A stretch of DNA of 64,000 nt from Halobacterium rubrum (GTDB lineage: Archaea > Halobacteriota > Halobacteria > Halobacteriales > Halobacteriaceae). Made by a program: the position numbers and the translations under genes. Location of the stretch: positions 62,001 to 126,000 of the forward strand of contig NZ_JAJQQZ010000001.1 of NCBI RefSeq assembly GCF_021729015.1. The letters are read 5' to 3'. This document shows, piece by piece, positions 45,918 through 53,881 of the stretch (its first letter is position 1; the number at the start of each line of letters is the position of its first letter). The notes below the pieces were generated by a model. That model did not search any database. It was not told the origin of the DNA and worked only from the letters and a program-made list of their open reading frames with translations.

Positions 45918-46482
45918 GGGGGCTCGGGCTCGATCGGCGTCTCGTCCCACCGGGGAGCCAGTTCCTAGCCACACACTCCCACGCTAGGAGCGCTCGCCGC
46001 CACACACGCACCCCACCCTCCACGCAGAGTCACCATGAATTAGACGCGCGTACGCGACCCCCTGTTTCCACTCGACCGCCTCGGAGACAGCGTCCCGCTG
46101 TTCCGCTCCTCGTCGGTCGAATCACGTGGGTGGGCTACTTCTCCCGGTGCACCGCCGCATCTTGCCACGCTTTCGGGAGCCTCATCACCATTCGTGAACC
46201 ACTCCACGCGAGGCCAGAGGCGGCAGAGCCTCTCCTCTCGACCACCCGAACGGTCCCGGCCCACCCGGTCGACGTCGCGGCAGCTGTCACTCGAGTGGGG
46301 GACGGCGGCGGCCTGTCGGCGTCCAGATAGGCGACGGTTACCGGCGACCGCCACCGGCCGAACCCCGCGACCCCGTACTCCCCGTCTGACGTAAGTTTAA
46401 GTTGTCTCGCCGGTAGTCTCGACGTAGCCAGACGCGCCCTGCGTCAAACATACAAGGCACGGGGTGCGAATGGAGGCCAAGG

Positions 46483-47127
46483 ATGGGACTGTTCGCAGAA
46501 CTCAGAGACAGCGTATCCCGAGTCACGGCGAGTCTCTTCGCCGACGACTCGGAGCCGAAACGCATCGGGATTTACGGCCCGCCTAACGCCGGGAAGACGA
46601 CGCTCGCGAACCGCATCGCGCGCGACTGGACGGGCGACGCCGTCGGTCCCGAGAGCCACATCCCCCACGAGACGCGGCGCGCCCGCCGCAAGGAGGACGT
46701 GGAGATCAAACGCAACGGGAAGACCGTCAACATCGACATCGTCGACACGCCGGGCGTGACGACGAAAGTCGACTACTCGGAGTTCCTCGACCACGACATG
46801 GAGAAAGACGAGGCCGTGCGTCGCTCCCGCGAGGCGACCGAGGGGGTCGCCGAGGCGATGCACTGGCTGCGCGAGGACGTCGACGGCGTCATCTACGTCC
46901 TCGACGCGACCGAGGACCCGTTCACGCAGGTGAACACGATGCTCATCGGCATCATCGAGAGCCGCGAGCTGCCCGTGCTCATCCTCGCGAACAAGACGGA
47001 CCTGGAGGACGCCAACATTCAGCGCGTGTCGAACGCGTTCCCCCAGCACGAGACCATCCCGCTGTCAGCCCTCGAGGGTGACAACATGGACGAGGTCTAC
47101 GAGCAGATCGCGAAGTACTTCGGGTGA
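46483..47127 (+). CDS. arvA: Era-like small GTPase (ArvA / origin-associated)
   Basis: A 214-aa GTPase with G1 GPPNAGKTT (about 32-40), G3 DTPG and G4 NKTD; the C-terminus (SALEGDNMDEVYEQIAKYFG) carries the G5 SAL. In haloarchaea this gene sits beside the origin with two partners. As I recall, the GTPase was shown to be needed for extracellular vesicle formation and named ArvA. ACATACAAGG about 30 nt before the ATG and GGAGG 8-12 nt upstream are the likely promoter and ribosome site. Its stop overlaps the possible GTG of the next gene. Confidence 0.9.
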   Translation: MGLFAELRDSVSRVTASLFADDSEPKRIGIYGPPNAGKTTLANRIARDWTGDAVGPESHIPHETRRARRKEDVEIKRNGKTVNIDIVDTPGVTTKVDYSEFLDHDMEKDEAVRRSREATEGVAEAMHWLREDVDGVIYVLDATEDPFTQVNTMLIGIIESRELPVLILANKTDLEDANIQRVSNAFPQHETIPLSALEGDNMDEVYEQIAKYFG

Positions 47128-47135
47128 CCAGTAGC

Positions 47136-47531
47136 ATGCCAGAGACAACCAGCAGCGGCGACGGACCACAGGAGGGCGTCCAGATCGACCTCATCAGTGG
47201 GGAGCGGATGGCCGGGAAGACGTCGATGGAGAAGATCCGGCTCATCCTCGACGGCGTCCGGGACGGCAACATCGTCGTCCTCGAGTCGGGGCTGACGCCC
47301 GACGAGGAGTCGAAGCTCATCGAGGTGACGATGAGCGAGATCAACCCGGACGGCTTCTCGGGCATCGAGATCGAGAGCTTCCCGCAGGACCAGGCGTCGG
47401 ACACGAGCCTGCTCGGGCGCCTGATGGGCAAGCAGGAGACCTCGAAGCTCACGGTCATCGGGCCGGCCAACCAGATCCAGTCCCTGCACAAAGACGAGAC
47501 GCTCATCAGCGCGCTCATCTCACGCAAGTAG
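47136..47531 (+). CDS. arvB: DUF2073 protein (ArvB / origin-associated)
   Basis: A 131-aa DUF2073 protein, the conserved partner of the GTPase. Family blocks are GVQIDLISGERMAGKTSMEKIRLILD, VLESGLTPDEESKLIEVTM and TVIGPANQIQSL. The sequence GERMAGKTS resembles a loop but is not a P-loop. The ATG at 47136 gives MPETTSSGD; a GTG at 47124 would overlap the arvA stop. It is the middle gene of a tight three-gene operon. Confidence 0.87.
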   Translation: MPETTSSGDGPQEGVQIDLISGERMAGKTSMEKIRLILDGVRDGNIVVLESGLTPDEESKLIEVTMSEINPDGFSGIEIESFPQDQASDTSLLGRLMGKQETSKLTVIGPANQIQSLHKDETLISALISRK

Positions 47532-47532
47532 A

Positions 47533-48462
47533 ATGCCCCACCAGTGCACGAACTGCGGGCACGTCTTCGAGGACGGCTCCAAGGAGATGCTGTCGGGGTG
47601 CCCGGACTGCGGCGGGAACAAGTTCCAGTACCACCCGGGCGAGGTGCCGGACGAACCCGCCGTCGACGACGCCGAGCAGTCGGAGCCGCCGGAGCCAGAG
47701 GGCGGGTCGGTGACCGGTGCGGTCGGTCGCGCCGCGAACCGGGTCCGGGACGCCGTCTCCAGCGGGCCGCCGTCCACGGACGCCGTATCCGACGAGGACG
47801 AAGCCACTGACGACGGTGCTACGGTCGACACTGCCACCGGCGACGACGGTGCTACGGTCGACGCTGCCACCGGCGAGGACAGTGCCAACGCTACGGCGAC
47901 TTCCGACGACGAGGACAGTGCCAACGCTACGGCGACTTCCGACGACGAGGACGCAGTCCCGCAGTCTGGTGGGCCGACGTCGTCGACGGCCGACCCGGAC
48001 CGCGCCGGGTCGGGCGCTGCACCCGAAACGGAGGAGGTCGAGCGCGCCGACTCCGGTACCGACCCCGCCGTCGACGGGGTCGACACCGGCGACACGGCGA
48101 CCACTGCCGACGCCGCCGACGAGGCCGGCGTGCAGGCGTCGACGGCCGACGAGGAAGACGGCGCGCAGGCCGACGCCCGAAGCGAGGTCGTGGACATGTC
48201 CTCGCTCCCGGACCGCGCGGACGATGGCCGCGTCGTCAAGGAACCCGACGACTCCGAGGACCGCCCGGACATCGAGGACCTCCGCCAGGAGCTCAACGAC
48301 CAGTTCGAGTCCATCCGCATCGTCGCGCCCGGCCAGTACGAGCTCAACCTCATGGAGCTGTACGACCGCCAGGAGTACATCATCGCGCTCCAGGAGGACG
48401 GTCAGTACGTCATCGAGGTACCCGACGCCTGGGAGGCGCCCGACCCGACCGAGACCGAGTAA
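47533..48462 (+). CDS. arvC: Zn-ribbon protein with acidic linker (ArvC / origin-associated)
   Basis: A 309-aa protein in three parts. First is an N-terminal zinc ribbon (CTNCGHVF then CPDCGGNKF). Next is a long disordered Asp/Glu/Ala/Thr linker of about 180 residues with exact internal repeats. Last is a C-terminal domain of about 80 residues (DIEDLRQELNDQFESIRIV, QYELNLMELYDRQEYIIALQ, YVIEVPDAW). The gene starts 1 nt after the arvB stop. The linker probably varies in length between strains because of the DNA repeats. Confidence 0.87.
   Translation: MPHQCTNCGHVFEDGSKEMLSGCPDCGGNKFQYHPGEVPDEPAVDDAEQSEPPEPEGGSVTGAVGRAANRVRDAVSSGPPSTDAVSDEDEATDDGATVDTATGDDGATVDAATGEDSANATATSDDEDSANATATSDDEDAVPQSGGPTSSTADPDRAGSGAAPETEEVERADSGTDPAVDGVDTGDTATTADAADEAGVQASTADEEDGAQADARSEVVDMSSLPDRADDGRVVKEPDDSEDRPDIEDLRQELNDQFESIRIVAPGQYELNLMELYDRQEYIIALQEDGQYVIEVPDAWEAPDPTETE
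47809..47946 (+). repeat. Coding tandem repeats in arvC
   Basis: Two different repeats lie side by side. A 33-bp unit at 47809-47841 and 47842-47874 (one base different) encodes DDGATVDTATG and DDGATVDAATG. A 36-bp unit at 47875-47910 and 47911-47946 is identical in both copies and encodes EDSANATATSDD. The near-perfect DNA identity points to recent slippage or duplication. Confidence 0.95.
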
Positions 48463-48736
48463 CGCGACACCCCCATCCACCACCGGATGGACAAGTCGGT
48501 CCACCCGGTGGCGCGAACGAGCGAGCGCCCGACGCGAACAGTCCCACTACTCCATCCTCGCGCTCGTTTACGCCGCTACAGAACCCTCCAGCCACAGCTT
48601 CGGCTCCTCCACTCACTCGCCACGACCGACACCAGCCACAGCTCCACCGCTTCTCGCCCGCGGCCCGATAGCCGTCGGCGTCCTGGCTTGCCGGGTGCCG
48701 AAGTTGTTTTCCGCTGTGGCTCCCCCAGTCGGATAG

Positions 48737-50278
48737 ATGCCGTCCCTCCGCGACCGCGCGCAGGCCGTGCTGGCGCTGTTCCCCGCGTACCTCGCGCGCT
48801 TCGGGCTCGTCGACCGCCGGAAGGGCGAGGAGGCGTTCGACCTCGCCGTCCCGGCGATGGTCACGGGGGGCTTGCGGACGCTGCTGCGGACGGCCGACTT
48901 CTTCATGGTGAGCATCGCCGCGGGGTCGACGGCGGTCGCTGCCCTCGAGTTCGGGTTCCAGTACTACTTCATCCCGTTCGGGCTGGCGCTCGCGCTCACC
49001 TCCGGCACCATCAGCGTCGTCTCCCGGTTCAAGGGCGCCGAGGACCACGGCGAAGCAAACTTCGCGCTGAAGCAGTCGCTGTGGCTCTCGCTGGTCATCT
49101 CGGTTCCCATCACGGTGGGGACGTGGGAGTACGCCGACGTGCTCGTCGGCCTGCTCGCGAACGACCCCGAGACAACGCGGCTCGGCGCCGCCTACCTCCG
49201 CGTCGTGATGCTGTCGGTCGTGTTCCGGTTCTGGAGCATGACCGCCGCCCGGGCGCTCGCGGGCGCCGGCGACACCCAGACACCGATGTACGTCCGGCTC
49301 GTCACGCTCCCGACGAACATCGTGTTGAACGCCGTGCTCATCTTCGGGCTGTGGCTGTTCCCCGAACTCGGTGTCGTCGGCGCGGCGTGGGGGACCGCAA
49401 TCGCGAACGCGGTCGCGGGGCTCGTGTTCTTCGCCATCCTCGTCTCCGGGCGCTGGGACGTCACGCTGGAACTCGGCGGCAAGCAGTGGGACTGGGCGGT
49501 CGCGGCCGAAATCGTGCGGGTGGCGTTGCCGCTGGCGGGCACCCGGCTGTCCCGAACCTTCGGCCGGTTCCCGTTCCTGTTCGTGCTCGGGCTGTTCGGG
49601 CCGGCGGTGGTCGCCGCGTACGCCATCGCCCGTCGCGTGATGTTGCTGGCGCTGATGCCCGCGTGGGGCTACTCGACGGCGTCCTCGACGCTCGTCGGGC
49701 AGCGCCTCGGCGCCGACGACCCCGACGAGGCCGCCGAGTACGGCTGGCAGACGCTGCGCATCGCGCTCGTCACCCAGCTCATCATCGGCGCCGTGCTGTT
49801 CGCGGCGGCGGCCCCGATTTCGCGGGCGTTCGACGCCGGGAACCTCGACCTGACGGTGACGTTCGTCCGGGTATTCGGGCTGAGCGTCGCCGGGTTCTCG
49901 GTCGCTCGCACGCTCCGTGGCGGCCTCCGGGGCGCCGGCGACACCCGCTGGCCGCTGTACGGCGGCCTGCTCGGCACGTACGTCGTGCGGCTGCCGCTGG
50001 CGTTCCTCGCGCTGCCGGCCAGCCAGATTATCGCCGCGGGGCCGTGGGTCCTCGACTTCACTCTGCAGTCGTTCTCGCTGGGGCCGCTGACGGTGCCGAC
50101 CGTCGCGCTGGGCGCGCTGACGGTTCCTGGCGTCTCGTTCGCGCCCGGGATGGGGTGGGGACTGGCCGCCATCTTCGCGGCCATCCTCGGCGACATGTAC
50201 ACGCGCGCCGCCGTCAACTTCGTCCGGTTCCGGTCGGGCGCGTGGCGAGCGTACGGCAGACCGACGACCGCCGACTGA
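48737..50278 (+). CDS. MATE-family efflux transporter
   Basis: A 513-aa MATE (multidrug and toxin extrusion) protein with about 12 helices. Family segments include DLAVPAMVTGGLRTLLRTADFFMV, RALAGAGDTQTPMYVRL and the second-half copy RTLRGGLRGAGDTRWPLYGGL. It probably exports cationic compounds in exchange for Na+ or H+. GTTGTTTTCC is 26 nt before the ATG, so a leaderless transcript is likely. Confidence 0.9.
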   Translation: MPSLRDRAQAVLALFPAYLARFGLVDRRKGEEAFDLAVPAMVTGGLRTLLRTADFFMVSIAAGSTAVAALEFGFQYYFIPFGLALALTSGTISVVSRFKGAEDHGEANFALKQSLWLSLVISVPITVGTWEYADVLVGLLANDPETTRLGAAYLRVVMLSVVFRFWSMTAARALAGAGDTQTPMYVRLVTLPTNIVLNAVLIFGLWLFPELGVVGAAWGTAIANAVAGLVFFAILVSGRWDVTLELGGKQWDWAVAAEIVRVALPLAGTRLSRTFGRFPFLFVLGLFGPAVVAAYAIARRVMLLALMPAWGYSTASSTLVGQRLGADDPDEAAEYGWQTLRIALVTQLIIGAVLFAAAAPISRAFDAGNLDLTVTFVRVFGLSVAGFSVARTLRGGLRGAGDTRWPLYGGLLGTYVVRLPLAFLALPASQIIAAGPWVLDFTLQSFSLGPLTVPTVALGALTVPGVSFAPGMGWGLAAIFAAILGDMYTRAAVNFVRFRSGAWRAYGRPTTAD

Positions 50279-50360
50279 CAACCCGAACCGGTGCCGTCCG
50301 ACCGACGCCCCGGTCGCCGTCGACGGCCGCGAACCGTCTCACTCGCGGCGAACGCCACGG

Positions 50361-50366
50361 ATTTAA
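50361..50366 (+). promoter_or_regulatory. TATA box of the 27-aa protein gene
   Basis: TTTAAG in GGATTTAAGGG; its centre is 28 nt before the ATG of the small ORF, the standard leaderless spacing. It has no other start codon to serve, which supports the small gene. Confidence 0.6.
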
Positions 50367-50391
50367 GGGACGCCGGCCGAATCCATCGGAC

Positions 50392-50475
50392 ATGAGCACG
50401 TCAACGAAGCTGGTCGTCGCGACGGTCGCCATCGCCGCCGTACTGTCGGTCGCCGTGATGCTGCAGGTCGGGTGA
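50392..50475 (+). CDS. 27-aa single-span membrane microprotein
   Basis: Encodes a short N-terminal MSTSTK, then a single membrane helix VVATVAIAAVLSVAVMLQVG. A good TATA box lies 28 nt upstream, and the stop overlaps the ATG of the next gene (TGATG), so the two are probably translated in a coupled way. The length is near the lower limit, so annotation pipelines are likely to miss it. No family is recognised; the role may be regulatory for the downstream protein. Confidence 0.62.
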   Translation: MSTSTKLVVATVAIAAVLSVAVMLQVG

Positions 50476-51251
50476 TGTTCTCCGAGCGCGAGCTCGACGG
50501 CGAACTCGCGGCGGTCCGGGACGCCTACGCGCCGGGCGCGGTCGTCCTCGACTGCGACCGCGACTTCGAGACGCTGCCGCCAGAGCACCGCGAGGACCTG
50601 CTGTTGCTCGTCGACGAGCTGACGCCACGGGAGTACGACCAGTCGTGGCTCCCCGCGGACAGCCCCGAACTGCTCCGCCAGCTCGCGACCACCGACTTCG
50701 TCGTCGGGATGCCGGGGGACGGGGCGGTCGCGTGGACCACGCAGACCGACCCGCCGCTCGTGTTCGTCAAGGCCCGCATCGAGGGCACTCCCGCGGCCTT
50801 CGCGGACTTCCTCGTCGCCGAGGCCCTCGTCGAAGCGGGCCTCGGGCTCCCCGAGCAGTTCCTCGGCTTCTTCAGGGAGGAGTACCCCGACTTCGCGGCG
50901 GCCGTCGACGGCGACCCGGCGACCGCCTACCAGCTCGGTGCCGCCGTCGCGACCGCGTTCCGGGGGCTGCACACGCGCCGCGAGTTCGAGACGTGGGACG
51001 CCGACTTCCCCGGCCTGCACGACGCCTGGGTGGACGCCGGCGAGCGAATCCATCCCCGGCTGGACGGGCTTGCGGGGGAACTCGCGCACGGCGAGACAAC
51101 GTTTGCGGACGCCGCCGAACTGGCGTGCAGCGCCGTGAAACACGACGCCGACGTGCCCGCGCCGTTCGCCGCACTCGACTCGCCGGCGTTCCGCCGGCAC
51201 GGCGCCGAGTACGCCGTGACGTGGGCGCAGAAAGTGTTCGACGCGGAGTGA
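50475..51251 (+). CDS. Conserved haloarchaeal protein of unknown function
   Basis: A 258-aa soluble acidic protein, mostly helical, without recognised catalytic motifs. Segments such as LPPEHREDLLLLVDELTPREYDQSW and FVVGMPGDGAVAWTTQTDPPLVFVKARI look like a mixed alpha/beta N-terminal half; the C-terminal half is helical. It starts at an ATG overlapping the microprotein stop; a GTG directly before it is also in frame. It is probably a haloarchaea-specific DUF family (I think DUF7089, unsure). Confidence 0.72.
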   Translation: MFSERELDGELAAVRDAYAPGAVVLDCDRDFETLPPEHREDLLLLVDELTPREYDQSWLPADSPELLRQLATTDFVVGMPGDGAVAWTTQTDPPLVFVKARIEGTPAAFADFLVAEALVEAGLGLPEQFLGFFREEYPDFAAAVDGDPATAYQLGAAVATAFRGLHTRREFETWDADFPGLHDAWVDAGERIHPRLDGLAGELAHGETTFADAAELACSAVKHDADVPAPFAALDSPAFRRHGAEYAVTWAQKVFDAE

Positions 51252-51287
51252 GCAGCTGCCGGCGGCCGGCAACAGCGACCCGCCTTC

Positions 51288-51869
51288 TCAGTCGTCGGTG
51301 ACGGCGACGCCGCCGTCCTCGTCGAGTTCGATGACGAGGTCGCTGGCGTCCCGGAAGTTCGCGAGGGCGTCCTCGTCGTGGACCTCCTCGGAGACGTGGA
51401 CGAGCGCGACGGCGTCGTGCCGGTCGAGGAGCCCGTCGAGCCGCTGGAGGGCGTCGAGCGCCTGCGCCTCGTCGGCGTAGTACGCGAGCTCGGTCAGCGA
51501 GTCGAAGCTGACGCGGCGCTTCCCGGGATTGTCCGTGAGGAACTGGTCGACGGCGGAGAGGATGCCGTCGACGTCCTCGGGCCGGGAGACGTAGTGGATG
51601 TGGCTGGCGCCGCGCCGCGAGTAGCCGCGCTCGACCGACAGCGTGTCCAGGATCTCCGCGCTGTCTTCGTCGACGTCGTAGTACTCGAGCTTCTGGGTGA
51701 CCTCGCGGGCGGTAGTGCGCGTGGAGACGACGAGGAAGTGGTCGGTGTCGGTCTTCAGGAAGTCGGTGTCCATGCGGTCGGTCTCTCCCGTGGACGGGTG
51801 CACGAGGAGGACGACGGTGCCGCCCGGCACGGAGTCGGGCGCACCCTCGATCGCGAGGTCGTAGTCCAT
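51288..51869 (-). CDS. KaiC/RecA-like ATPase-fold protein without clear Walker A
   Basis: A 193-aa haloarchaeal protein with a RecA/KaiC-like pattern of strands: GTVVLLVHPSTGETDRM, then HFLVVSTRTTAREV, RRVSFDSLTELAYYADEAQAL and DAVALVHVSEEVHDED. Where KaiC has GxxGxGKT, this has HPSTGETDRM, so ATP binding is doubtful. GCGTTAAGACG 28 nt before the ATG is the likely TATA box. Function unknown; related proteins were labelled HTR-like. It may be a signalling scaffold. Confidence 0.68.
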   Translation of the reverse strand: MDYDLAIEGAPDSVPGGTVVLLVHPSTGETDRMDTDFLKTDTDHFLVVSTRTTAREVTQKLEYYDVDEDSAEILDTLSVERGYSRRGASHIHYVSRPEDVDGILSAVDQFLTDNPGKRRVSFDSLTELAYYADEAQALDALQRLDGLLDRHDAVALVHVSEEVHDEDALANFRDASDLVIELDEDGGVAVTDD

Positions 51870-51944
51870 ACCGGGGCGAAGCGCGCCCGTCGTCTTAACG
51901 CTGCGGGTGACCGCGGACAGCCCCAGTGGTCTCCCGGTTTCGCC

Positions 51945-52382
51945 TCACAGCAGGCTGTCGGCGGTCGCGGCGCCGACGACGCTGAAGATTGCGCCGACCG
52001 ACACCGCCTTCGCGGTCAGGGGTGCAATCACGCCCATTCCGGCGCCGAGCTCGAGCTGTCCGGCGAACGTCGTCGGAGCGGTCAGCGCCAGTGACAGCAC
52101 CAGAACCGAGCCGAACGACACCACCATCAGGGAGACGAACCGAACCGGGACGCCGACGACCTCCGCCTCGCGGTCGGGGTCGCGGCCGTCGTCGGTCTTG
52201 TACAGCGCGCCGTAGCCGATGACGGCGACCATCAGCACCGTCACGGCGGCGTGGTACCAGTGCATCCGGCTGGCGAGCAGCCACACCTCCTCCGTGACGA
52301 CGAACGGCCCCGCGAGCACGAACCCGCCGACGATCTGCTGGGCGGTGTCGGCGTACGCGTACCGCTTCCGACCTCTGGCCAT
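51945..52382 (-). CDS. DUF2391-like membrane protein
   Basis: A 145-aa protein with four membrane helices (about 14-34, 43-62, 78-100 and 115-140). The loop YKTDDGRDPDREAEVVGVPVRFV is acidic. The ATG at 52382 is 30 nt from GGCGTTTTGCC, a weak TATA box; an ATG at 52409 would add nine residues. It lies 66 nt downstream of the rhomboid gene and on the same strand. Function unknown. Confidence 0.68.
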   Translation of the reverse strand: MARGRKRYAYADTAQQIVGGFVLAGPFVVTEEVWLLASRMHWYHAAVTVLMVAVIGYGALYKTDDGRDPDREAEVVGVPVRFVSLMVVSFGSVLVLSLALTAPTTFAGQLELGAGMGVIAPLTAKAVSVGAIFSVVGAATADSLL

Positions 52383-52448
52383 ACCCAGAGCCACGCGAAC
52401 CACTGGCAAAACGCCATCGGGTGCGGCGGGCTCGAACCCGCATCCGCG

Positions 52449-53075
52449 TCAGCGGAACGTGGCCCCCACAATTCCGCCCGCGAGCAGGCTGCCAACGTGT
52501 GGGACGTGAGCGATGCCGAACGCACCGACACCGTAGACGAATACGACCCCGACCGAGACGCCACAGACGAGTGCAGCGATGGCCCACACAGGTCCGGGAG
52601 GTACTGTCGGCAGGCTTCGCTGGGGGTTTTGGCCCGCGAGCCACCCGAGCATCCCGAACGCGCCGCCGCTCGAACCGACGTAGGACTCGGCGCCACCGAT
52701 TGCGGTCTGGAGCGCGAACCCGGCGCCGAGTGCGCCGAGGGCGCCGGCTGCGAACGCGGCGAGCAGTGGCCCGGTCCCGTAGTCGGGTTCGATGATGCTT
52801 CCGAACCCGAGCACCAGCTGGACGTTGATGACGAGGTGGAGGAATCCGCCGTGTGCGACGGCGCTGGTCGCCACTGCCCACAGCCACGCGGGACGGTTCG
52901 TGTGGAAGTAGAACGCGCGTTGAAGGACCGGTTTCGGGACGCCGAGCGCCGGCAGCAAGACCTGCTGGAGCGTGGCGACGGCGACCATGACGGCGACGAG
53001 CGCGGTGGCGCCGGGGGCGCCAGTGCGGTCCACCGCCGCACGCCACTGTGTTTCGACTCTGCTGGCGACTGACAT
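52449..53075 (-). CDS. Rhomboid-family intramembrane serine protease
   Basis: A 208-aa rhomboid with six helices. The catalytic set is complete: HLVIN (H80 to N84), YVGSSGG with the nucleophile S136, and AHVPHVGSLLAGG with the base H193. The C-terminus ends immediately after the last helix. CGCTTAACACC 28 nt before the ATG is a good TATA box. This is a classical rhomboid, in contrast to the more divergent one at 18.1-19.0 kb. Substrates are unknown. Confidence 0.9.
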   Translation of the reverse strand: MSVASRVETQWRAAVDRTGAPGATALVAVMVAVATLQQVLLPALGVPKPVLQRAFYFHTNRPAWLWAVATSAVAHGGFLHLVINVQLVLGFGSIIEPDYGTGPLLAAFAAGALGALGAGFALQTAIGGAESYVGSSGGAFGMLGWLAGQNPQRSLPTVPPGPVWAIAALVCGVSVGVVFVYGVGAFGIAHVPHVGSLLAGGIVGATFR

Positions 53076-53184
53076 CGCCGGGTGGACGCAGGGTCGGGTG
53101 TTAAGCGTTGGCTTGGAGGCCGCCAGGACTCGCCGCTGGTCCGCGTCCGGTGGCGTTTTGCCGCCCGCCGTTCACCGTACTGGC

Positions 53185-53862
53185 ATGAGCGTTCGCGAGG
53201 AGTTCGACGAGTGGGCGGCGTCCGGCCGCGACAGGGGGATGGAGGACCGCCACTGGCACACCGCCAAAGACGTGCTCGCGCGGATGCCCGTCGAGGCCGA
53301 CGACACCGTGCTCGACCTCGGCACCGGCAGCGGGTACGCGCTTCGCGCGCTCCGCGAGCGCGGGGTCGCCCGGGGCTACGGGCTCGACGGCGCGCCGGAG
53401 ATGACCCGGAACGCCCGGAGCTACACCGACGACGACGACGTCGGCTACGTGGTGGGCGACTTCGGGAGCCTGCCGTTCGCCGACGACTCGGTCGACCACG
53501 TGTTCTCGATGGAGGCGTTCTACTACGCCAGCGACCCCCACGAGACTCTCGAGGAGGTCCGGCGCGTCCTGCGGCCGGGTGGGACGTTCTACTGTGCGGT
53601 GAACTACTACGAGGAGAACGTCCACAGCCACGACTGGCAGGAGTCGATCAGCGTGGAGATGACGCGCTGGGACCGGACGGAGTACCGGGAGGCGTTCCGC
53701 GAGGCGGGGCTGCACGTCGCCGAGCAGGACAACGTCGCCGACGAGGAGACCGAGATTCCGCCCGCGAGCGAGTTCCCCCACGAGGGCTTCGACACTCGCG
53801 AGGACATGGTCGAGCGCTACCGCACGTTCGGGACCCTGCTCACCGTCGGCGTCGCGCCCTGA
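53185..53862 (+). CDS. Class I SAM-dependent methyltransferase
   Basis: A 225-aa methyltransferase. Motif I is VLDLGTGSGYALRAL, the acidic residue after strand 2 is in GYGLDGAPEM, and motif IV/post is FSMEAFYYASDPHETLEEVRRVLRPGG. It is of the small-molecule type (UbiE/methylase-11 like); the substrate is unknown. GGCGTTTTGCC lies 28 nt before the ATG, the same sequence as before the DUF2391-like gene. It is convergent with thiQ. Confidence 0.85.
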   Translation: MSVREEFDEWAASGRDRGMEDRHWHTAKDVLARMPVEADDTVLDLGTGSGYALRALRERGVARGYGLDGAPEMTRNARSYTDDDDVGYVVGDFGSLPFADDSVDHVFSMEAFYYASDPHETLEEVRRVLRPGGTFYCAVNYYEENVHSHDWQESISVEMTRWDRTEYREAFREAGLHVAEQDNVADEETEIPPASEFPHEGFDTREDMVERYRTFGTLLTVGVAP

Positions 53863-53881
53863 GCCGGGCGCCAGACCACTA

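Larger units (their letters stand above)
45058..46482. other. Chromosomal replication origin (oriC type)
   Basis: A 1425-bp region without a gene between divergent orc1 and arvA. It holds two strong origin-recognition boxes in opposite orientation (45688-45709 and 45897-45917) around an AT-rich core (45740-45840), a third strong box next to orc1 (45070-45091), and weaker copies near 45524 and 46057. This matches the haloarchaeal plan of an origin beside orc1/cdc6 with inverted boxes flanking an unwinding element. Activity is inferred, not shown. Confidence 0.85.

Noticed and set aside
46057-46078. Fifth origin box
   Set aside because: ACCCCCTGTTTCCACTCGAC shares the C run and GTTTC but the second half does not match; kept only as a weak similarity.
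45413-46330. Small genes inside the origin region
   Set aside because: The frames cross the origin boxes and the AT-rich core and have no family resemblance.
52410-52445. T-arm-like sequence of a tRNA on the - strand (GCGGGTTCGAGCCCGC)
   Set aside because: The loop is one base short, and there is no matching acceptor 5' strand, D-arm or anticodon arm in the preceding rhomboid sequence. It is probably a chance GC-rich hairpin.
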